Positions 8,523 to 17,192 of a DNA stretch of 64,000 nucleotides are shown piece by piece (the stretch's first letter is position 1; every line of letters begins with the position of its first letter). The position numbers and the translations under genes were made by a program. This DNA is from Kribbella pratensis. GTDB lineage: Bacteria; Actinomycetota; Actinomycetes; Propionibacteriales; Kribbellaceae. The notes beneath the pieces are model-generated. The model worked only from the letters and a program-made list of their open reading frames with translations. It did no database searches and was not told the DNA's origin. The DNA lies in assembly GCF_004366075.1 (NCBI RefSeq), contig NZ_SODU01000002.1:1822186-1886185 (forward strand), in the 5' to 3' direction.

Positions 8523-8662
8523 CTCATCCAGAGGGACTGAGGGAAACGGCCCGTTGAAGTCCCGGCAACCCTCCCCGTCGAGCCCCCGCCCGGGGCGTCT
8601 CGCGGTGGAACGGTGCCAAATCCGTCCCGCCGCCGAGATCCGGTGTTCGCGGGGAAGATGAG
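8523..8662 (+). promoter_or_regulatory. SAM-I (S-box) riboswitch
   Basis: The S-box core is plain: P1 5' strand CTCATC (8523-8528), the AGAGGGACTGAGGGAAACGG segment, GGCCCGTTGAAGTCCCGGCAACC with the conserved AA-turn, a variable P3 arm, GGTGCCAAATCCGTCCCGCC, and the closing GATGAG (8657-8662). The P1 3' strand runs directly into the Shine-Dalgarno GAGAGGGG of the downstream gene (start 8678), so SAM binding probably blocks ribosome access; a CCCTCCCC stretch at 8570-8577 could act as anti-SD. S-boxes normally repress methionine/cysteine genes when SAM is high. Confidence 0.9.
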
Positions 8663-8677
8663 AGGGGAACCTCACTC

Positions 8678-9940
8678 ATGAGCCTGACCGCCGCCACCCA
8701 CACGATCCGTGAAGGTGCCTTCGGCAACGGTACGCACCTGAGCTGTCGCGCCTGTGGGGCGAAGTCGCCGCTCGGCCCGTTCTACGCCTGTATGGAGTGC
8801 TTCGGTCCGCTCGAGGTCGGATACGAGTACCCGACCATCACCCGTGAGCAGATCGAGGCCGGACCCAAGAACATCTGGCGGTACCAGCCGCTGCTGCCCG
8901 TCCCCGTGGACGTGGCCAGCTTCCCGAACACCGAGCCCGGCTACACCCGGCTCGTCGACGCGCAGAACCTGGCCCGCGAACTCGGGCTCAGGAAGCTCTG
9001 GGTGAAGGACGACTCCGGCAACCCGACCCACTCCTTCAAGGACCGGGTGGTTGCATCGGCGTTGAGCGCCACCCGCGAGCTCGGCATGAAGGTCTTCGCC
9101 TGCCCCTCCACCGGCAACCTGGCCAACGCGGTCGCCGCGGCCGCGGCCCGGGCCGGCATCCGCTCGGTCGTGTTCATCCCGCACGACCTCGAGCGCCCGA
9201 AGGTGATCACCACGGCCGTGTACGGCGGGACGCTGGTCGCCGTCGAGGGCAACTACGACGACGTGAACAAGCTGGCCTCCGAGATCGCCGGTGAGGAGGA
9301 AGGCTGGGCGTTCGTGAACGTGAACGTCCGCCCGTACTACTCCGAAGGCTCCAAGACCCTCGCCTTCGAGATCGCCGAGCAGCTCGGCTGGCGGATCCCG
9401 CAGCAGGTCGTGATCCCGGTCGCGTCCGGCTCGCAGCTGACCAAGATCGACAAGGGCTTCACCGAGCTCGGCAAGCTCGGCCTCGTCGACGCCACCGACT
9501 ACAAGATCTACGGCGCGCAGGCGACCGGCTGCTCGCCCGTCGCGCAGGCGTTCCGCGACGGCCACGACGTGGTCAAGCCGGTGAAGCCGGACACGATCGC
9601 GAAGTCGCTGGCGATCGGCAACCCGGCCGACGGGCCCTATGTCCTGGACGTCGCCCGCCGTACCGGTGGCGCGATCGAGGACGTCAGCGACGACGAGGTC
9701 GTCGAGGGCATCCAGTTGCTGGCCCGGACCGAGGGCATCTTCGCCGAGACCGCGGGCGGAGTGACCGTCGCGACGCTGAGGAAGCTGATCGCGACCGGGC
9801 AGCTCGACCCCGAGGCCGAGACCGTCATCATCAACTCCGGCGACGGGCTGAAGACGCTCGATGCCGTGGCCGACCGGGTCGGCCCCAAGGTGACCATCCC
9901 CGCGTCGTACGACGCCTTCGTGAAGGCAGGCCTGCAGTGA
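8678..9940 (+). CDS. thrC: threonine synthase-fold PLP enzyme under SAM control (ThrC or homocysteine-forming paralogue)
   Basis: PLP-dependent fold-type II lyase, 420 residues, annotated by similarity as threonine synthase (O-phosphohomoserine to threonine). A zinc-ribbon-like N-terminus (C23, C26, C38, C41) precedes the catalytic domain; the PLP lysine is K121 in SFKDR, with a PSTGNLANA phosphate-binding loop following. It starts 16 bp after a SAM-I riboswitch and its stop overlaps a CysO-like sulfur carrier gene by 4 bp, while hom and thrB, the usual neighbours of thrC, are absent. That context is odd for threonine synthesis and fits an enzyme using O-phosphohomoserine plus carrier-bound sulfur to make homocysteine. 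Fold certain, reaction uncertain. Confidence 0.85.
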   Translation: MSLTAATHTIREGAFGNGTHLSCRACGAKSPLGPFYACMECFGPLEVGYEYPTITREQIEAGPKNIWRYQPLLPVPVDVASFPNTEPGYTRLVDAQNLARELGLRKLWVKDDSGNPTHSFKDRVVASALSATRELGMKVFACPSTGNLANAVAAAAARAGIRSVVFIPHDLERPKVITTAVYGGTLVAVEGNYDDVNKLASEIAGEEEGWAFVNVNVRPYYSEGSKTLAFEIAEQLGWRIPQQVVIPVASGSQLTKIDKGFTELGKLGLVDATDYKIYGAQATGCSPVAQAFRDGHDVVKPVKPDTIAKSLAIGNPADGPYVLDVARRTGGAIEDVSDDEVVEGIQLLARTEGIFAETAGGVTVATLRKLIATGQLDPEAETVIINSGDGLKTLDAVADRVGPKVTIPASYDAFVKAGLQ

Positions 9941-10212
9941 GTGTGAGCGTTCGCGTCCCGACCATCCTGCGGCCCTACACCCAGGGCGTGTCCGAGGTGT
10001 CCGCCGAGGGCGCGACCCTGACCGAGGTGCTCGACTCGCTCGACGCGTCGTACCCGGGGATCAAGGGCCGCGTACTGGACGACTCGGGCGAGCTGCGCCG
10101 GTTCGTGAACGTGTACGTCGACGACGACGACGTACGCTTCGCCGACGGCCTGCAGACCACGATCAAGGACGGCGGCCAGGTCTCCATCATCCCGGCGGTC
10201 GCGGGCGGCTGA
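9937..10212 (+). CDS. CysO-like MoaD/ThiS sulfur carrier protein
   Basis: A 91-residue ubiquitin-like sulfur carrier ending in the diagnostic Gly-Gly (AVAGG), the site of adenylation and thiocarboxylate formation. VPTILRPYTQG, RFVNVYVDDDDVRFADG and SIIPAVAGG are very close to CysO of Mycobacterium tuberculosis, which hands sulfide to CysM on O-phosphoserine. Here no cysM or mec is adjacent; instead the gene overlaps the PLP enzyme upstream by 4 bp (GTG start), so the two are co-translated and share the SAM riboswitch. An activating E1-like MoeZ/ThiF protein must be encoded elsewhere. Confidence 0.9.
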   Translation: MSVSVRVPTILRPYTQGVSEVSAEGATLTEVLDSLDASYPGIKGRVLDDSGELRRFVNVYVDDDDVRFADGLQTTIKDGGQVSIIPAVAGG

Positions 10213-10225
10213 TTGAGCTGCTCTG

Positions 10226-11242
10226 ATGCGTGCGGTTGTCATCTCGGAGTACGGCGTACTTCCTGAGATTCGTGAGGTTGCGGAGCCTGCGGTTGCGGAC
10301 GGCTCGGTTGTCCTGAAGGTTGAGGCGACCGGGCTGTGCCGTAGTGACTGGCATGGCTGGATGGGGCATGACTCCGACATCGTGCTGCCGCATGTGCCGG
10401 GCCATGAGCTCGCCGGCACGATCGCCGCGGTCGGGGCGGGTGTGAGCGGGTGGGCGGTCGGGGATCGGGTCACGACGCCATTCATCTGCGCGTGCGGTGC
10501 ATGCGAGCAGTGCCTCGAGGGCAACCAGCAGGTGTGCCCCAACCAGCTGCAGCCTGGGTTCAACTACTGGGGTTCGTTCGCCGAGTACGTCGCTGTGCCG
10601 TACGCCGCTGTGAACCTGGTGCGACTGCCCGACGACATGGATTTCGCGACCGCCGCGGGTCTGGGGTGCCGCTTTGCCACGTCGTTCCGCGCCGTCCATC
10701 AGGTAGGACAGGTCGTCGCCGGTGAACGCGTGGCCGTCTTCGGATGCGGTGGCGTCGGCCTGTCAGCGGTCATGATCGCGACGGCTCTCGGCGCCGAGGT
10801 CATCGCCATCGACACCAACCCCGAAGCGCTGCACTTAGCCCGCGAGTACGGCGCCGCACACACCATCCACGCGTCTGCAGACACCGTTGCGCAGATCCAC
10901 GACCTGGGCGGTGCTCATGTCACCATCGACGCGCTCGGCTCCAACGACGTCGTCCAGCAAGCCCTGCAAGCTCTCCGCCCACGAGGCCGTCACGTCCAGA
11001 TCGGCCTCCTGCCCCAAGGCGTGCAGCTGGACGTCGGCCGCCTGATCGGCCAGGAACTCACCTGGCTCGGCAGCCACGGCATGCCCGCCCACGCCTACCC
11101 CGAAATGCTCGCCCTAGTTGCCACCGGCAACCTCAACCCCCAGCACCTCATCACCCGCACCATCCCCCTCGAACAAACCCCCGCCGCCCTGGCAGCCCTC
11201 ACCAACGGCACCCCCGCCGGCGTCACGATCATCACTCCCTAG
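10226..11242 (+). CDS. zinc-dependent alcohol dehydrogenase family protein
   Basis: Medium-chain dehydrogenase/reductase, 338 residues. Catalytic zinc ligands C38 (GLCRSDWHGW) and H60-E61 (PGHE); structural zinc cysteines C90, C93, C96 and C104; Rossmann segment VFGCGGVGLSAV followed by an acidic residue in VIAIDTN that favours NAD over NADP. It begins 13 bp after the sulfur-carrier stop and could be co-transcribed, but its GC skew and looser codon choice (more CCC/ACC-rich end) and unrelated activity suggest an independent role. Substrate unknown. Confidence 0.88.
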   Translation: MRAVVISEYGVLPEIREVAEPAVADGSVVLKVEATGLCRSDWHGWMGHDSDIVLPHVPGHELAGTIAAVGAGVSGWAVGDRVTTPFICACGACEQCLEGNQQVCPNQLQPGFNYWGSFAEYVAVPYAAVNLVRLPDDMDFATAAGLGCRFATSFRAVHQVGQVVAGERVAVFGCGGVGLSAVMIATALGAEVIAIDTNPEALHLAREYGAAHTIHASADTVAQIHDLGGAHVTIDALGSNDVVQQALQALRPRGRHVQIGLLPQGVQLDVGRLIGQELTWLGSHGMPAHAYPEMLALVATGNLNPQHLITRTIPLEQTPAALAALTNGTPAGVTIITP

Positions 11243-11304
11243 CCGGTCGCTCTGGACGTCGTCATCGCCCGGATACGACGATCGGTTCCCCGGCCGAGGA
11301 GGCG

Positions 11305-12111
11305 ATGGACCTGATGTCTGCAGCGCGATCCGAGCTCACCCACCTCGCAGATGTCCGCTACGCTCGCCCGAACGGCATCGACCTCTGCCTCGACGTACTA
11401 GGTCCGGCACCGCTGCCCACCACCCCGCTCCCGACCGTCGTACGAATCGACGGATGCCCGGGTTGGGGACCGGGTGATCGCTCGTCCGCCCTGCTGCCGT
11501 TCGCGAATCCCGCCCTCGTGCGAGCAGGCTTCCTGACCGTTGCCATCTCCGTCCGTCACAGCGGGCAGGCGATCTTCCCCGCGCAACTGCACGACGTACA
11601 GGCCGCCCTGGACTGGCTGCGCCGCAACCCGCTCGGCCTCCCTATCGATCCTGATCGCATCGGCATCTGGGGACAGTCCGCCGGGGGACACCTCGCAGCC
11701 CTCGCCGGCCTCGCGTCAGCTCGCCGTACGGCGGTGGCGAACGTCCACGCAGTAGTGACGGTCAGCGGTCCGAGCGATCTCCTCCGTCCCGGCGGCGCCC
11801 TGCGGATCGACCGCCCTTCGCCGGTCACCGCGTTGGTCGGCGGCGACGTGTCCACGCATCGCGAACAGTTGCGCGCGGCAAGTCCGATCGCGCACGTCAG
11901 CGCCGGCGCACCGCCCTTCCTGATCATCCACGGCACCGCGGACGAGACGGTTCCGTACGAGCAGGCCGAACGACTTCATCACGCACTGCTCGCAGTCGGC
12001 GCGCAGTCGCGTCTCTTGGCGATCGACGGCGGGCGTCACGATCTCCGCGACGACTGGTATGCCGTGGCGGACGAGGCCGCACGCTTCTTTGCGGAACATT
12101 TTCGGCAGTAG
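11305..12111 (+). CDS. alpha/beta hydrolase (esterase/lipase-like)
   Basis: Serine hydrolase of about 268 residues in the carboxylesterase/acetyl-esterase group. The nucleophile elbow is GQSAGG, the acid residue lies in IHGTADETVP and the histidine in GGRHDLR. There is no signal peptide, so it is cytoplasmic. GAGGAGG stands at 11296-11302; that spacing suits the ATG at 11314 better than the first ATG at 11305, so the true N-terminus may be three residues shorter. Natural substrate cannot be told. Confidence 0.82.
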   Translation: MDLMSAARSELTHLADVRYARPNGIDLCLDVLGPAPLPTTPLPTVVRIDGCPGWGPGDRSSALLPFANPALVRAGFLTVAISVRHSGQAIFPAQLHDVQAALDWLRRNPLGLPIDPDRIGIWGQSAGGHLAALAGLASARRTAVANVHAVVTVSGPSDLLRPGGALRIDRPSPVTALVGGDVSTHREQLRAASPIAHVSAGAPPFLIIHGTADETVPYEQAERLHHALLAVGAQSRLLAIDGGRHDLRDDWYAVADEAARFFAEHFRQ

Positions 12112-12141
12112 GTGCAAACTTCTTTCCGCAAAGCCCGGCTG

Positions 12142-13365
12142 CTACAGGCGGATCAGGTAGACGGTGGGTGGGCGGCCGGTTCGGCCGTGTTGTTGGGTGC
12201 CGGTGGGGGCTGCTAGGCCGGCTCGTTCGAGGCGTTTGAGGACTCGGCGGGCGGTGCGGAGCTGGACGGCTAGGTGGTCGGCTACGTCTTGGGTGGTGAG
12301 GCCGTCGGGGAGGGTGGCGGTGAGTTCGCGCATCCGGGCGAGGGTCTGGGTGTTGAGGCCGACCCGGCGGGCCAGCAGCGGGAGGCTTTCGGTGCCGCGG
12401 GCGCCGGACGGCTGGTCGCCGGAGGGCTCGATGACGATCTCGACGTCGTCGGACATCGAGACGACACCGGCGACGGAGCCGATCGAGGCGGCGCGGCCCA
12501 CGGCGCGACGGGCGAGCGCCTCGGCTTCGGCCGCCGTACGGCCGACGCCGAAACCGACGTACGCCGTGCTGTGCCGGGCCGCCAGGTGGTCGAGCAGAGG
12601 CATCCGGGAGAACTGTTCGGTCGCCTGCTCCAGGAGCCCGCGGGTGGTGACGACGAGGTGCCGGCCGTCGGGGAGGGCGGCGAGGCTGCCGCCGAGCGTG
12701 ATGAGGTCCGCGGCGAGCGCGTCGTCCGGTTCGGGCAGGTCGATGACGCCGAGCGCGACCTGGGCGTCGCCGACGTGCTGGCCGGTCGTGGTGAGGATCA
12801 GGGCCTGCAGGGTGGAGCGGATCGAGTACCGCGACGGCGCGAGCCGGACCGACGGCATCTCGTTCTCGATCAGGTGGAACGCCGAACCCAGGCAGCTGAT
12901 CGCGACCTTCGTGTCGTGCTTCTCGCGGGCCGTGCGGTGGAACGCGACGATGTCGTCCGAGGTCAGGCCCGGCCGGTACGGCAGCACCTGGATCTGGTCC
13001 GTCGGCAGCTTCGCCTCGATCAGGGTCTCCAGCACCTCGGACCGCCGCAGCGTGTCGATCGAGAACTGGGTGACGTTGTGCCCGAGGCGCAGGAGTTCGA
13101 CGAGGGCGCGCAGCAGGGTCGCCCCGTCGTACGAGACGTACATCGCCGGCCGGTCGATCACCCCGGCCTCGGTGGCGATCGTGTACGGGACGACGCCGGT
13201 GAACAGGAAGGCGTCCACGTCCGAGTGCGACTGCTCGACGAGTTCGACGGCTTCGGTCTCGTGCCGGTACGCCAGCGGCACGAGCACGGTCCCGCTCGGG
13301 GCGCCGACCACCGTCACCCGCTGGACCAGGTCCTCGGGACCGACCACGCCGACCGCAAGCGCCAT
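12142..13365 (-). CDS. putative transcriptional regulator with C-terminal winged helix
   Basis: About 407 residues. I do not recognise a named family. The C-terminal 80 residues look like a winged helix (LTTQDVADHLAVQLRTARR, then RLERAGLAAPTG and a GRPPTVYLI wing/strand). The middle contains GFGVGRTAAEAEALARRAV, the pattern of GGDEF/GTP-cyclohydrolase-III-like or PucR-type domains, and the N-terminus (VVGAPSGTVLVPLAYRH) may be a ligand-sensing fold. The frame opens at 13434 (TTG) but ATG 13365 is preferred. One copy of the cluster palindrome (13489-13512) lies upstream, consistent with autoregulation; it is the only regulator among the genes carrying that site. Confidence 0.65.
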   Translation of the reverse strand: MALAVGVVGPEDLVQRVTVVGAPSGTVLVPLAYRHETEAVELVEQSHSDVDAFLFTGVVPYTIATEAGVIDRPAMYVSYDGATLLRALVELLRLGHNVTQFSIDTLRRSEVLETLIEAKLPTDQIQVLPYRPGLTSDDIVAFHRTAREKHDTKVAISCLGSAFHLIENEMPSVRLAPSRYSIRSTLQALILTTTGQHVGDAQVALGVIDLPEPDDALAADLITLGGSLAALPDGRHLVVTTRGLLEQATEQFSRMPLLDHLAARHSTAYVGFGVGRTAAEAEALARRAVGRAASIGSVAGVVSMSDDVEIVIEPSGDQPSGARGTESLPLLARRVGLNTQTLARMRELTATLPDGLTTQDVADHLAVQLRTARRVLKRLERAGLAAPTGTQQHGRTGRPPTVYLIRL

Positions 13366-13488
13366 CAGTCGACCCCGCCGACAGCTGAGCAGATCCTCAC
13401 GCAGTCCTCCGACGACTTCTGGTCTGGCCCTCAAGTCGCAGAATAGCGCAGCGGGCTCCGAGATCTTGACGTTCAGGCCTTGCTCTCC

Positions 13489-13512
13489 TAGTTTCGGTCA
13501 AGACCACAACTA
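13489..13512. promoter_or_regulatory. cluster operator, site 1 (upstream of regulator)
   Basis: TTTCGGTC-AA-GACCACAA: half-sites GGTC (13496-13499) and GACC (13502-13505) with the same 2-bp spacer as the three other copies in this cluster. Most degenerate of the four on its right flank. It precedes the regulator gene on the minus strand. Confidence 0.6.
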
Positions 13513-13589
13513 CCGCCACCCCCTGAGGCGGATCCAGGGAGCGTCGGTGTGGTGGAGCGAAGGAGGGAGCGCGCCACCTCACTGCACTT

Positions 13590-14540
13590 TTACCGATGCA
13601 GTTCCTCAAGGCAGCGGATGACCAGTTCGCGCTCGCCCGGCGGCAGATCCGGCCCGTACGGATCGTGCGCGGCCGTGGCCGCTATCAGGCCTTCCCACTC
13701 GGCCGCCCAGAGCATCCGCTGGACGTAGCCCTCGATCGGCGCGTAGAACGTCGCCGCCGCGAACCGGTCCAGCCGCTCTGACGCGGTCAGGAATTCCGAG
13801 TGGTCGCCGGCCGTCCAGGCTCGCAGTACGGCGGCCGACAACTCGACCTGCGCCGACGCGATCCCGACGAGCGCCGTGTCCGCGCCCCACATGAACGACG
13901 GCCCGTACATCCGGTCCTCGCCGGTGATCAGCAGCTTTCCGCTGTCGCGCCCGGCCCAGATCGCGTCCTGGCACCCGATCGCACGGTCCAGCGTCGCCGT
14001 CTTCACGCCGAGCATCGCGTCCAGCGCGAGCAAGTCGCGGATCAACGAGGGTGGATACGGGTACCCACCGGCCTCGCCGTGCAGGTAGAAGCCGACCAGC
14101 GGCAGCCCGCTCTCGGCCGCCACCCGCTCGTGCAACGCGACCGCCTGCGCGTGCCCGTCCGGCAGTTCGCCTAGCGCTGCCAGCGGATAGACCATGACCG
14201 CATCAGCCCCACCGGCCGCAGCGGCCCGCGCCATCTCCACGGTCGCGTCCGCGGCCTCCTCCAGCGTCCGCGCCGCGGAAGACTTCGGTACGCCGACACC
14301 CGCGACGATCGGTACGTCGGTAGCGGACCGCCACGTCTCGAGCACCTTCACGCGATCGCCCGGTGACAGGTAGAGCCCCCGCCCGGTGTGCGCCCACACC
14401 GCGACGCCGCCGACAGTGTGCTTCGTGAGCGAGACGGCGTACGCGGACAAGGCGTCGTACGCGACGATGCCGTCGGAGTCCATCGGGGTGACGACCGCGG
14501 GGAGCAGTGTGCCGCGGAGTCTTTCGACCAGTGGATGCAT
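13590..14540 (-). CDS. dihydrodipicolinate synthase/N-acetylneuraminate lyase family protein
   Basis: Class I aldolase/lyase fold (DapA family), 316 residues. The Schiff-base lysine fits K180 in GVKTATLD and the partner tyrosine Y152 in GFYLHG; the canonical GTTGE phosphate/carboxylate motif is replaced by HTGRGLYL, so it is not lysine-pathway DapA but a catabolic member cleaving or dehydrating a 2-keto acid. Its ATG lies 11 bp after the stop of the enolase-superfamily gene, so both share the operator at 15718-15739. Probable role: second step in breakdown of the compound imported by the adjacent ABC system. Confidence 0.85.
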   Translation of the reverse strand: MHPLVERLRGTLLPAVVTPMDSDGIVAYDALSAYAVSLTKHTVGGVAVWAHTGRGLYLSPGDRVKVLETWRSATDVPIVAGVGVPKSSAARTLEEAADATVEMARAAAAGGADAVMVYPLAALGELPDGHAQAVALHERVAAESGLPLVGFYLHGEAGGYPYPPSLIRDLLALDAMLGVKTATLDRAIGCQDAIWAGRDSGKLLITGEDRMYGPSFMWGADTALVGIASAQVELSAAVLRAWTAGDHSEFLTASERLDRFAAATFYAPIEGYVQRMLWAAEWEGLIAATAAHDPYGPDLPPGERELVIRCLEELHR

Positions 14541-14551
14541 ACGATGACCTC

Positions 14552-15682
14552 TCAGACGTCGTGCCCGAGACCGGGGCGCTTCGGTACGTCGATCCAGCCG
14601 TCGCAATCGGCGAACACGGTCGGGGCCAGCGGGTCCTCGTCGACCATCAACGGCCCCACCAGGTCCGCCGCGACGGTCGCTCCGGGTACGGCGGCGGCCA
14701 GGTGTACGGCGGCCAGCGTCGCGACACCCAGCTCTGGCATCGACCCTACCTTCACCGCGAGCCCCGCGGCCTCGGCCACGGCGGCGATCTGCAGCGCGCG
14801 GTGGAGCCCGCCGACCTTGAGGATCTTGATGTTCAGTACGTCGGCCGCACCGCGCCGTGCGATCTCCAGGGCGTCGTGCAGCGAGTGCATGCTCTCGTCG
14901 ACCATCACGCGGACGTCGAGGCGGTCCCGCAGCCGGACGAGCCCGGTCAGGTCCCAGCGCGGAAGGGGCTGCTCGAGGAGGGTGAGGCCCGCCGCGCTCA
15001 TCTTGGCGAGGTACGGGAGGGCTGTGGTGGCGTCGTACCCCTCGTTGGCGTCCAGGCACAGCTCCGCGTCGGCGGGGATCGCGGCGCGGACCGCCCGGAT
15101 CAGTTCGAGGTCCTTCGCCGGGTCGTGACCGCCCTTGACCTTCAGGTGCATGAACCCGCGGTCGGCGTACTCCGCGGCCTCGGCGGCCATCTCGTCGAGG
15201 GTCCCGAGGCCGACCACCCACGTGGTCTGCACGCGGTCTCGGACGCTGCCGCCGAGCAGGGCGTGGACGGGCCAGCCGCTGATCCGCCCGGCGAGGTCGA
15301 ACAGGGCGATGTCGAGGCCGGCCTTGGCGACCTGCTGGCCGCGCAGTACGCCGTCCATGGTGACGTGAGCGCCCGCGCGGTCGAGCGGGTCGCGGCCGAT
15401 CAGGGCCGGCGCGAGGTGCTCCTCGATCGCCGCCTGGACGCCCGCCAGCGTCTCGCCGGTGTACGCCGTCATCGGCGAGGTCTCGCCGATCCCGACGTCG
15501 CCGTCGGCCGTGTGCACCTCGACGACCAGGCTGATCAACTCGTTGCTCACACCGCTGCTGATCTGGAACGGCCGGCGGTACGGCGCGCTCACCACGCGGG
15601 TCTTGATCGCACTGATCGGCGCGGCCCCGAAGGCCTCCGATCCCCCACCCGGCAACCCGGCCGGTTCTGCTGCAAGACTCAT
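14552..15682 (-). CDS. enolase superfamily enzyme, muconate-lactonizing subgroup
   Basis: Mandelate racemase/muconate lactonizing enzyme family, 376 residues. Catalytic residues fit the MLE subgroup: K181/K183 (LKVKGG), metal ligands D211 (LDANEGY), E237 (LEQPL), D262 (VDES) and the distal lysine in NIKILKVGG. This subgroup includes cycloisomerases, dipeptide epimerases and o-succinylbenzoate synthases; sugar-acid dehydratases belong to other subgroups, so assignment to sugar-acid breakdown is not automatic. First gene of a two-gene operon with the DapA-fold protein; the perfect palindrome lies 36 bp upstream. Confidence 0.87.
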   Translation of the reverse strand: MSLAAEPAGLPGGGSEAFGAAPISAIKTRVVSAPYRRPFQISSGVSNELISLVVEVHTADGDVGIGETSPMTAYTGETLAGVQAAIEEHLAPALIGRDPLDRAGAHVTMDGVLRGQQVAKAGLDIALFDLAGRISGWPVHALLGGSVRDRVQTTWVVGLGTLDEMAAEAAEYADRGFMHLKVKGGHDPAKDLELIRAVRAAIPADAELCLDANEGYDATTALPYLAKMSAAGLTLLEQPLPRWDLTGLVRLRDRLDVRVMVDESMHSLHDALEIARRGAADVLNIKILKVGGLHRALQIAAVAEAAGLAVKVGSMPELGVATLAAVHLAAAVPGATVAADLVGPLMVDEDPLAPTVFADCDGWIDVPKRPGLGHDV

Positions 15683-15717
15683 AACCGGCTCCTAGGGTCG
15701 CAATCTGGGCGGAAAGC

Positions 15718-15739
15718 ATTTACGGTCAAGACCGTAAAT
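15718..15739. promoter_or_regulatory. cluster operator, site 2 (perfect palindrome, divergent promoter)
   Basis: Arms ATTTACGGTC and GACCGTAAAT flank AA: a perfect 10-bp inverted repeat midway between the enolase-superfamily gene (minus) and the LLM oxidoreductase gene (plus), so it could control both. Confidence 0.8.
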
Positions 15740-15777
15740 ACCCTGAGCGCTCCCTGTCAACGGAAGGTGGCACCCCG

Positions 15778-16740
15778 ATGCGGCTGGGTCTCTATCTGAA
15801 CCTCTACGGCACCCCGGACGAGCGGCCCCAACTGGCCGACGCCGTCGAGCAGGCGCGGCTGGCCGAGCAGGCCGGATTCGAGTGGGTCGTGCTGGGCGAG
15901 CGGCACCTGCACCGGCCCGGGTACCACGAGATCCTGACGTCGATGACCTGGCTGGCCGCGCACACGTCGCGGATCGGGATCGCGACAGCCGGGATCGTGG
16001 CGCCGCTGTACGACCCCGTCGTACTCGCCGAGACGCTCGCGCACATCGACGTACTGTCGGGTGGGCGGCTGACAGCGGGGTTCGTGCTCGGGTACCGGCC
16101 GGAGGAGTTCGCGCTGTACGGCGTGACGCAGGCGGAGCGGGTCGCACGGTTCGAGGAAGGGCTGGAGATCCTCACCCGGTTGTGGACGTCCGAGGAGGTC
16201 ACGTACGACGGCAAATTCACGTCCATCCAGGAGGCGTACCTGTCGCCCCGCCCGGTACAGACGCCGCGGCCGCGGTTGTGGAACGGCGGACGGGTGTCGG
16301 CGGTGCTGGAGCGTACGGCGCGGATGTGCGACGGGTGGACGACGTCGTTCAACGAACACGACGCAGACCTGCCGGCGAAGATCGCCGAGTATCTGTCGTA
16401 CCCCCAAGGCGCCGGATCGCTTGGCCAGGAGGTCATCCTCTGCCGCGAGGGCTACTGCGCCCCCACGACCCAGGACGCGCGGCAGGCACTGGAGGAGCCG
16501 CTACGCGACCTGTACGACGCCTACACCGGCTGGAAGCGTACGTCGACGGACGCCGCCCGCTACACCCAAGGCTGGGACGAGATCGCCGACCGCAGCGTCA
16601 TAGGCTCCCCAGCCCAATGCGCCGACCGCCTCGCCCACTACGAGGAGATGGGCGCCGACGGCATCATCCTCCGCATCCAACCCCCCGGCATGCCCCAATC
16701 CGAAGCCCTCAAGGCGATCGAGGCGTTCGGCAACCTGTAG
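15778..16740 (+). CDS. LLM-class flavin/F420-dependent oxidoreductase
   Basis: Bacterial luciferase-like TIM-barrel oxidoreductase, 320 residues, using FMN or F420. Start MRLGLYLNLYG, then EQAGFEWVVLGERH and VLSGGRLTAGFVLGY typical of the family; the substrate region IGSPAQCADRLAHYEEMGADG near the C-terminus is the usual LLM closing motif. It is divergent from the enolase-superfamily operon and shares the perfect operator, so it probably acts on the same substrate. Actinobacterial members often use F420; which cofactor is used here cannot be read. Confidence 0.88.
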   Translation: MRLGLYLNLYGTPDERPQLADAVEQARLAEQAGFEWVVLGERHLHRPGYHEILTSMTWLAAHTSRIGIATAGIVAPLYDPVVLAETLAHIDVLSGGRLTAGFVLGYRPEEFALYGVTQAERVARFEEGLEILTRLWTSEEVTYDGKFTSIQEAYLSPRPVQTPRPRLWNGGRVSAVLERTARMCDGWTTSFNEHDADLPAKIAEYLSYPQGAGSLGQEVILCREGYCAPTTQDARQALEEPLRDLYDAYTGWKRTSTDAARYTQGWDEIADRSVIGSPAQCADRLAHYEEMGADGIILRIQPPGMPQSEALKAIEAFGNL

Positions 16741-17192
16741 AAGACCCCCGCGTGCTACGCAGCCAGTCCTCGTCGCTGCGCTCCTCGTCCCGGCCGCTAC
16801 GCGCGCTCCCATCCGCCCCCGGCTGAGCGCCGGACTTCTAGCTGCCGGCTAACGCCGGCGAATTGCGGGCTGCCGCCCGCGAGTAACTGCCTGACGGGAT
16901 GTGGTTATCCGGGACGTGACGTGGTGACAGGGGGACCGCGGTCTACGCGGCGACCCCGAATCTCGCCCTGGGGTAACTGGGAACACCTGCCGGGGACCGG
17001 GAACAGGCTATTGCCTATGCCCAGTCCCAGGGAGGTGTTGCAAGTGTGTTCGGCGACGCCGTTCGCGTACGTGCGGTGACTGCCTCACATGCCGCGCCGC
17101 ATAGATGGGGTCGCTGTCGTAGCGCGCGTGCGGGTGGTCGCCGCGGCGCTAGCCCGCAACTCGCCGGCGCCTGCGGAGCACGCGTGGGCTGT
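16741..17192. other. 452-bp intergenic region between convergent units
   Basis: Apart from the hairpin cluster at 16819-16880 and an AACACCT...AGGTGTT inverted repeat (about 16983-16989 and 17034-17040) I see nothing firm. Open frames crossing 17046 onward on the plus strand are shadows of the permease gene. Confidence 0.5.
16819..16880. repeat. three tandem GGCTNNCGCC-type hairpins
   Basis: CCGGC-tgagc-GCCGG (16819-16833), GCCGGC-taac-GCCGGC (16844-16859) and GCGGGC-tgcc-GCCCGC (16865-16880) stand in series between the LLM gene and the convergent ABC operon. Similar hairpins occur at 24237-24250 and 31621-31663. They may be bidirectional terminators or a REP-like family. Confidence 0.65.

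Noticed and set aside
8523..8662. SAM-IV riboswitch as alternative call
   Set aside because: The ACTGAGGGAAACGGCCCG... and GGTGCCAAATCC order and the P1 stem fit SAM-I; the SAM-IV layout with its extra pseudoknot arm is not apparent.
14552..15682. Sugar-acid dehydratase assignment for the enolase-superfamily gene
   Set aside because: KxK plus a distal Lys place it in the MLE subgroup; dehydratases of the MR or mannonate groups have other catalytic sets.
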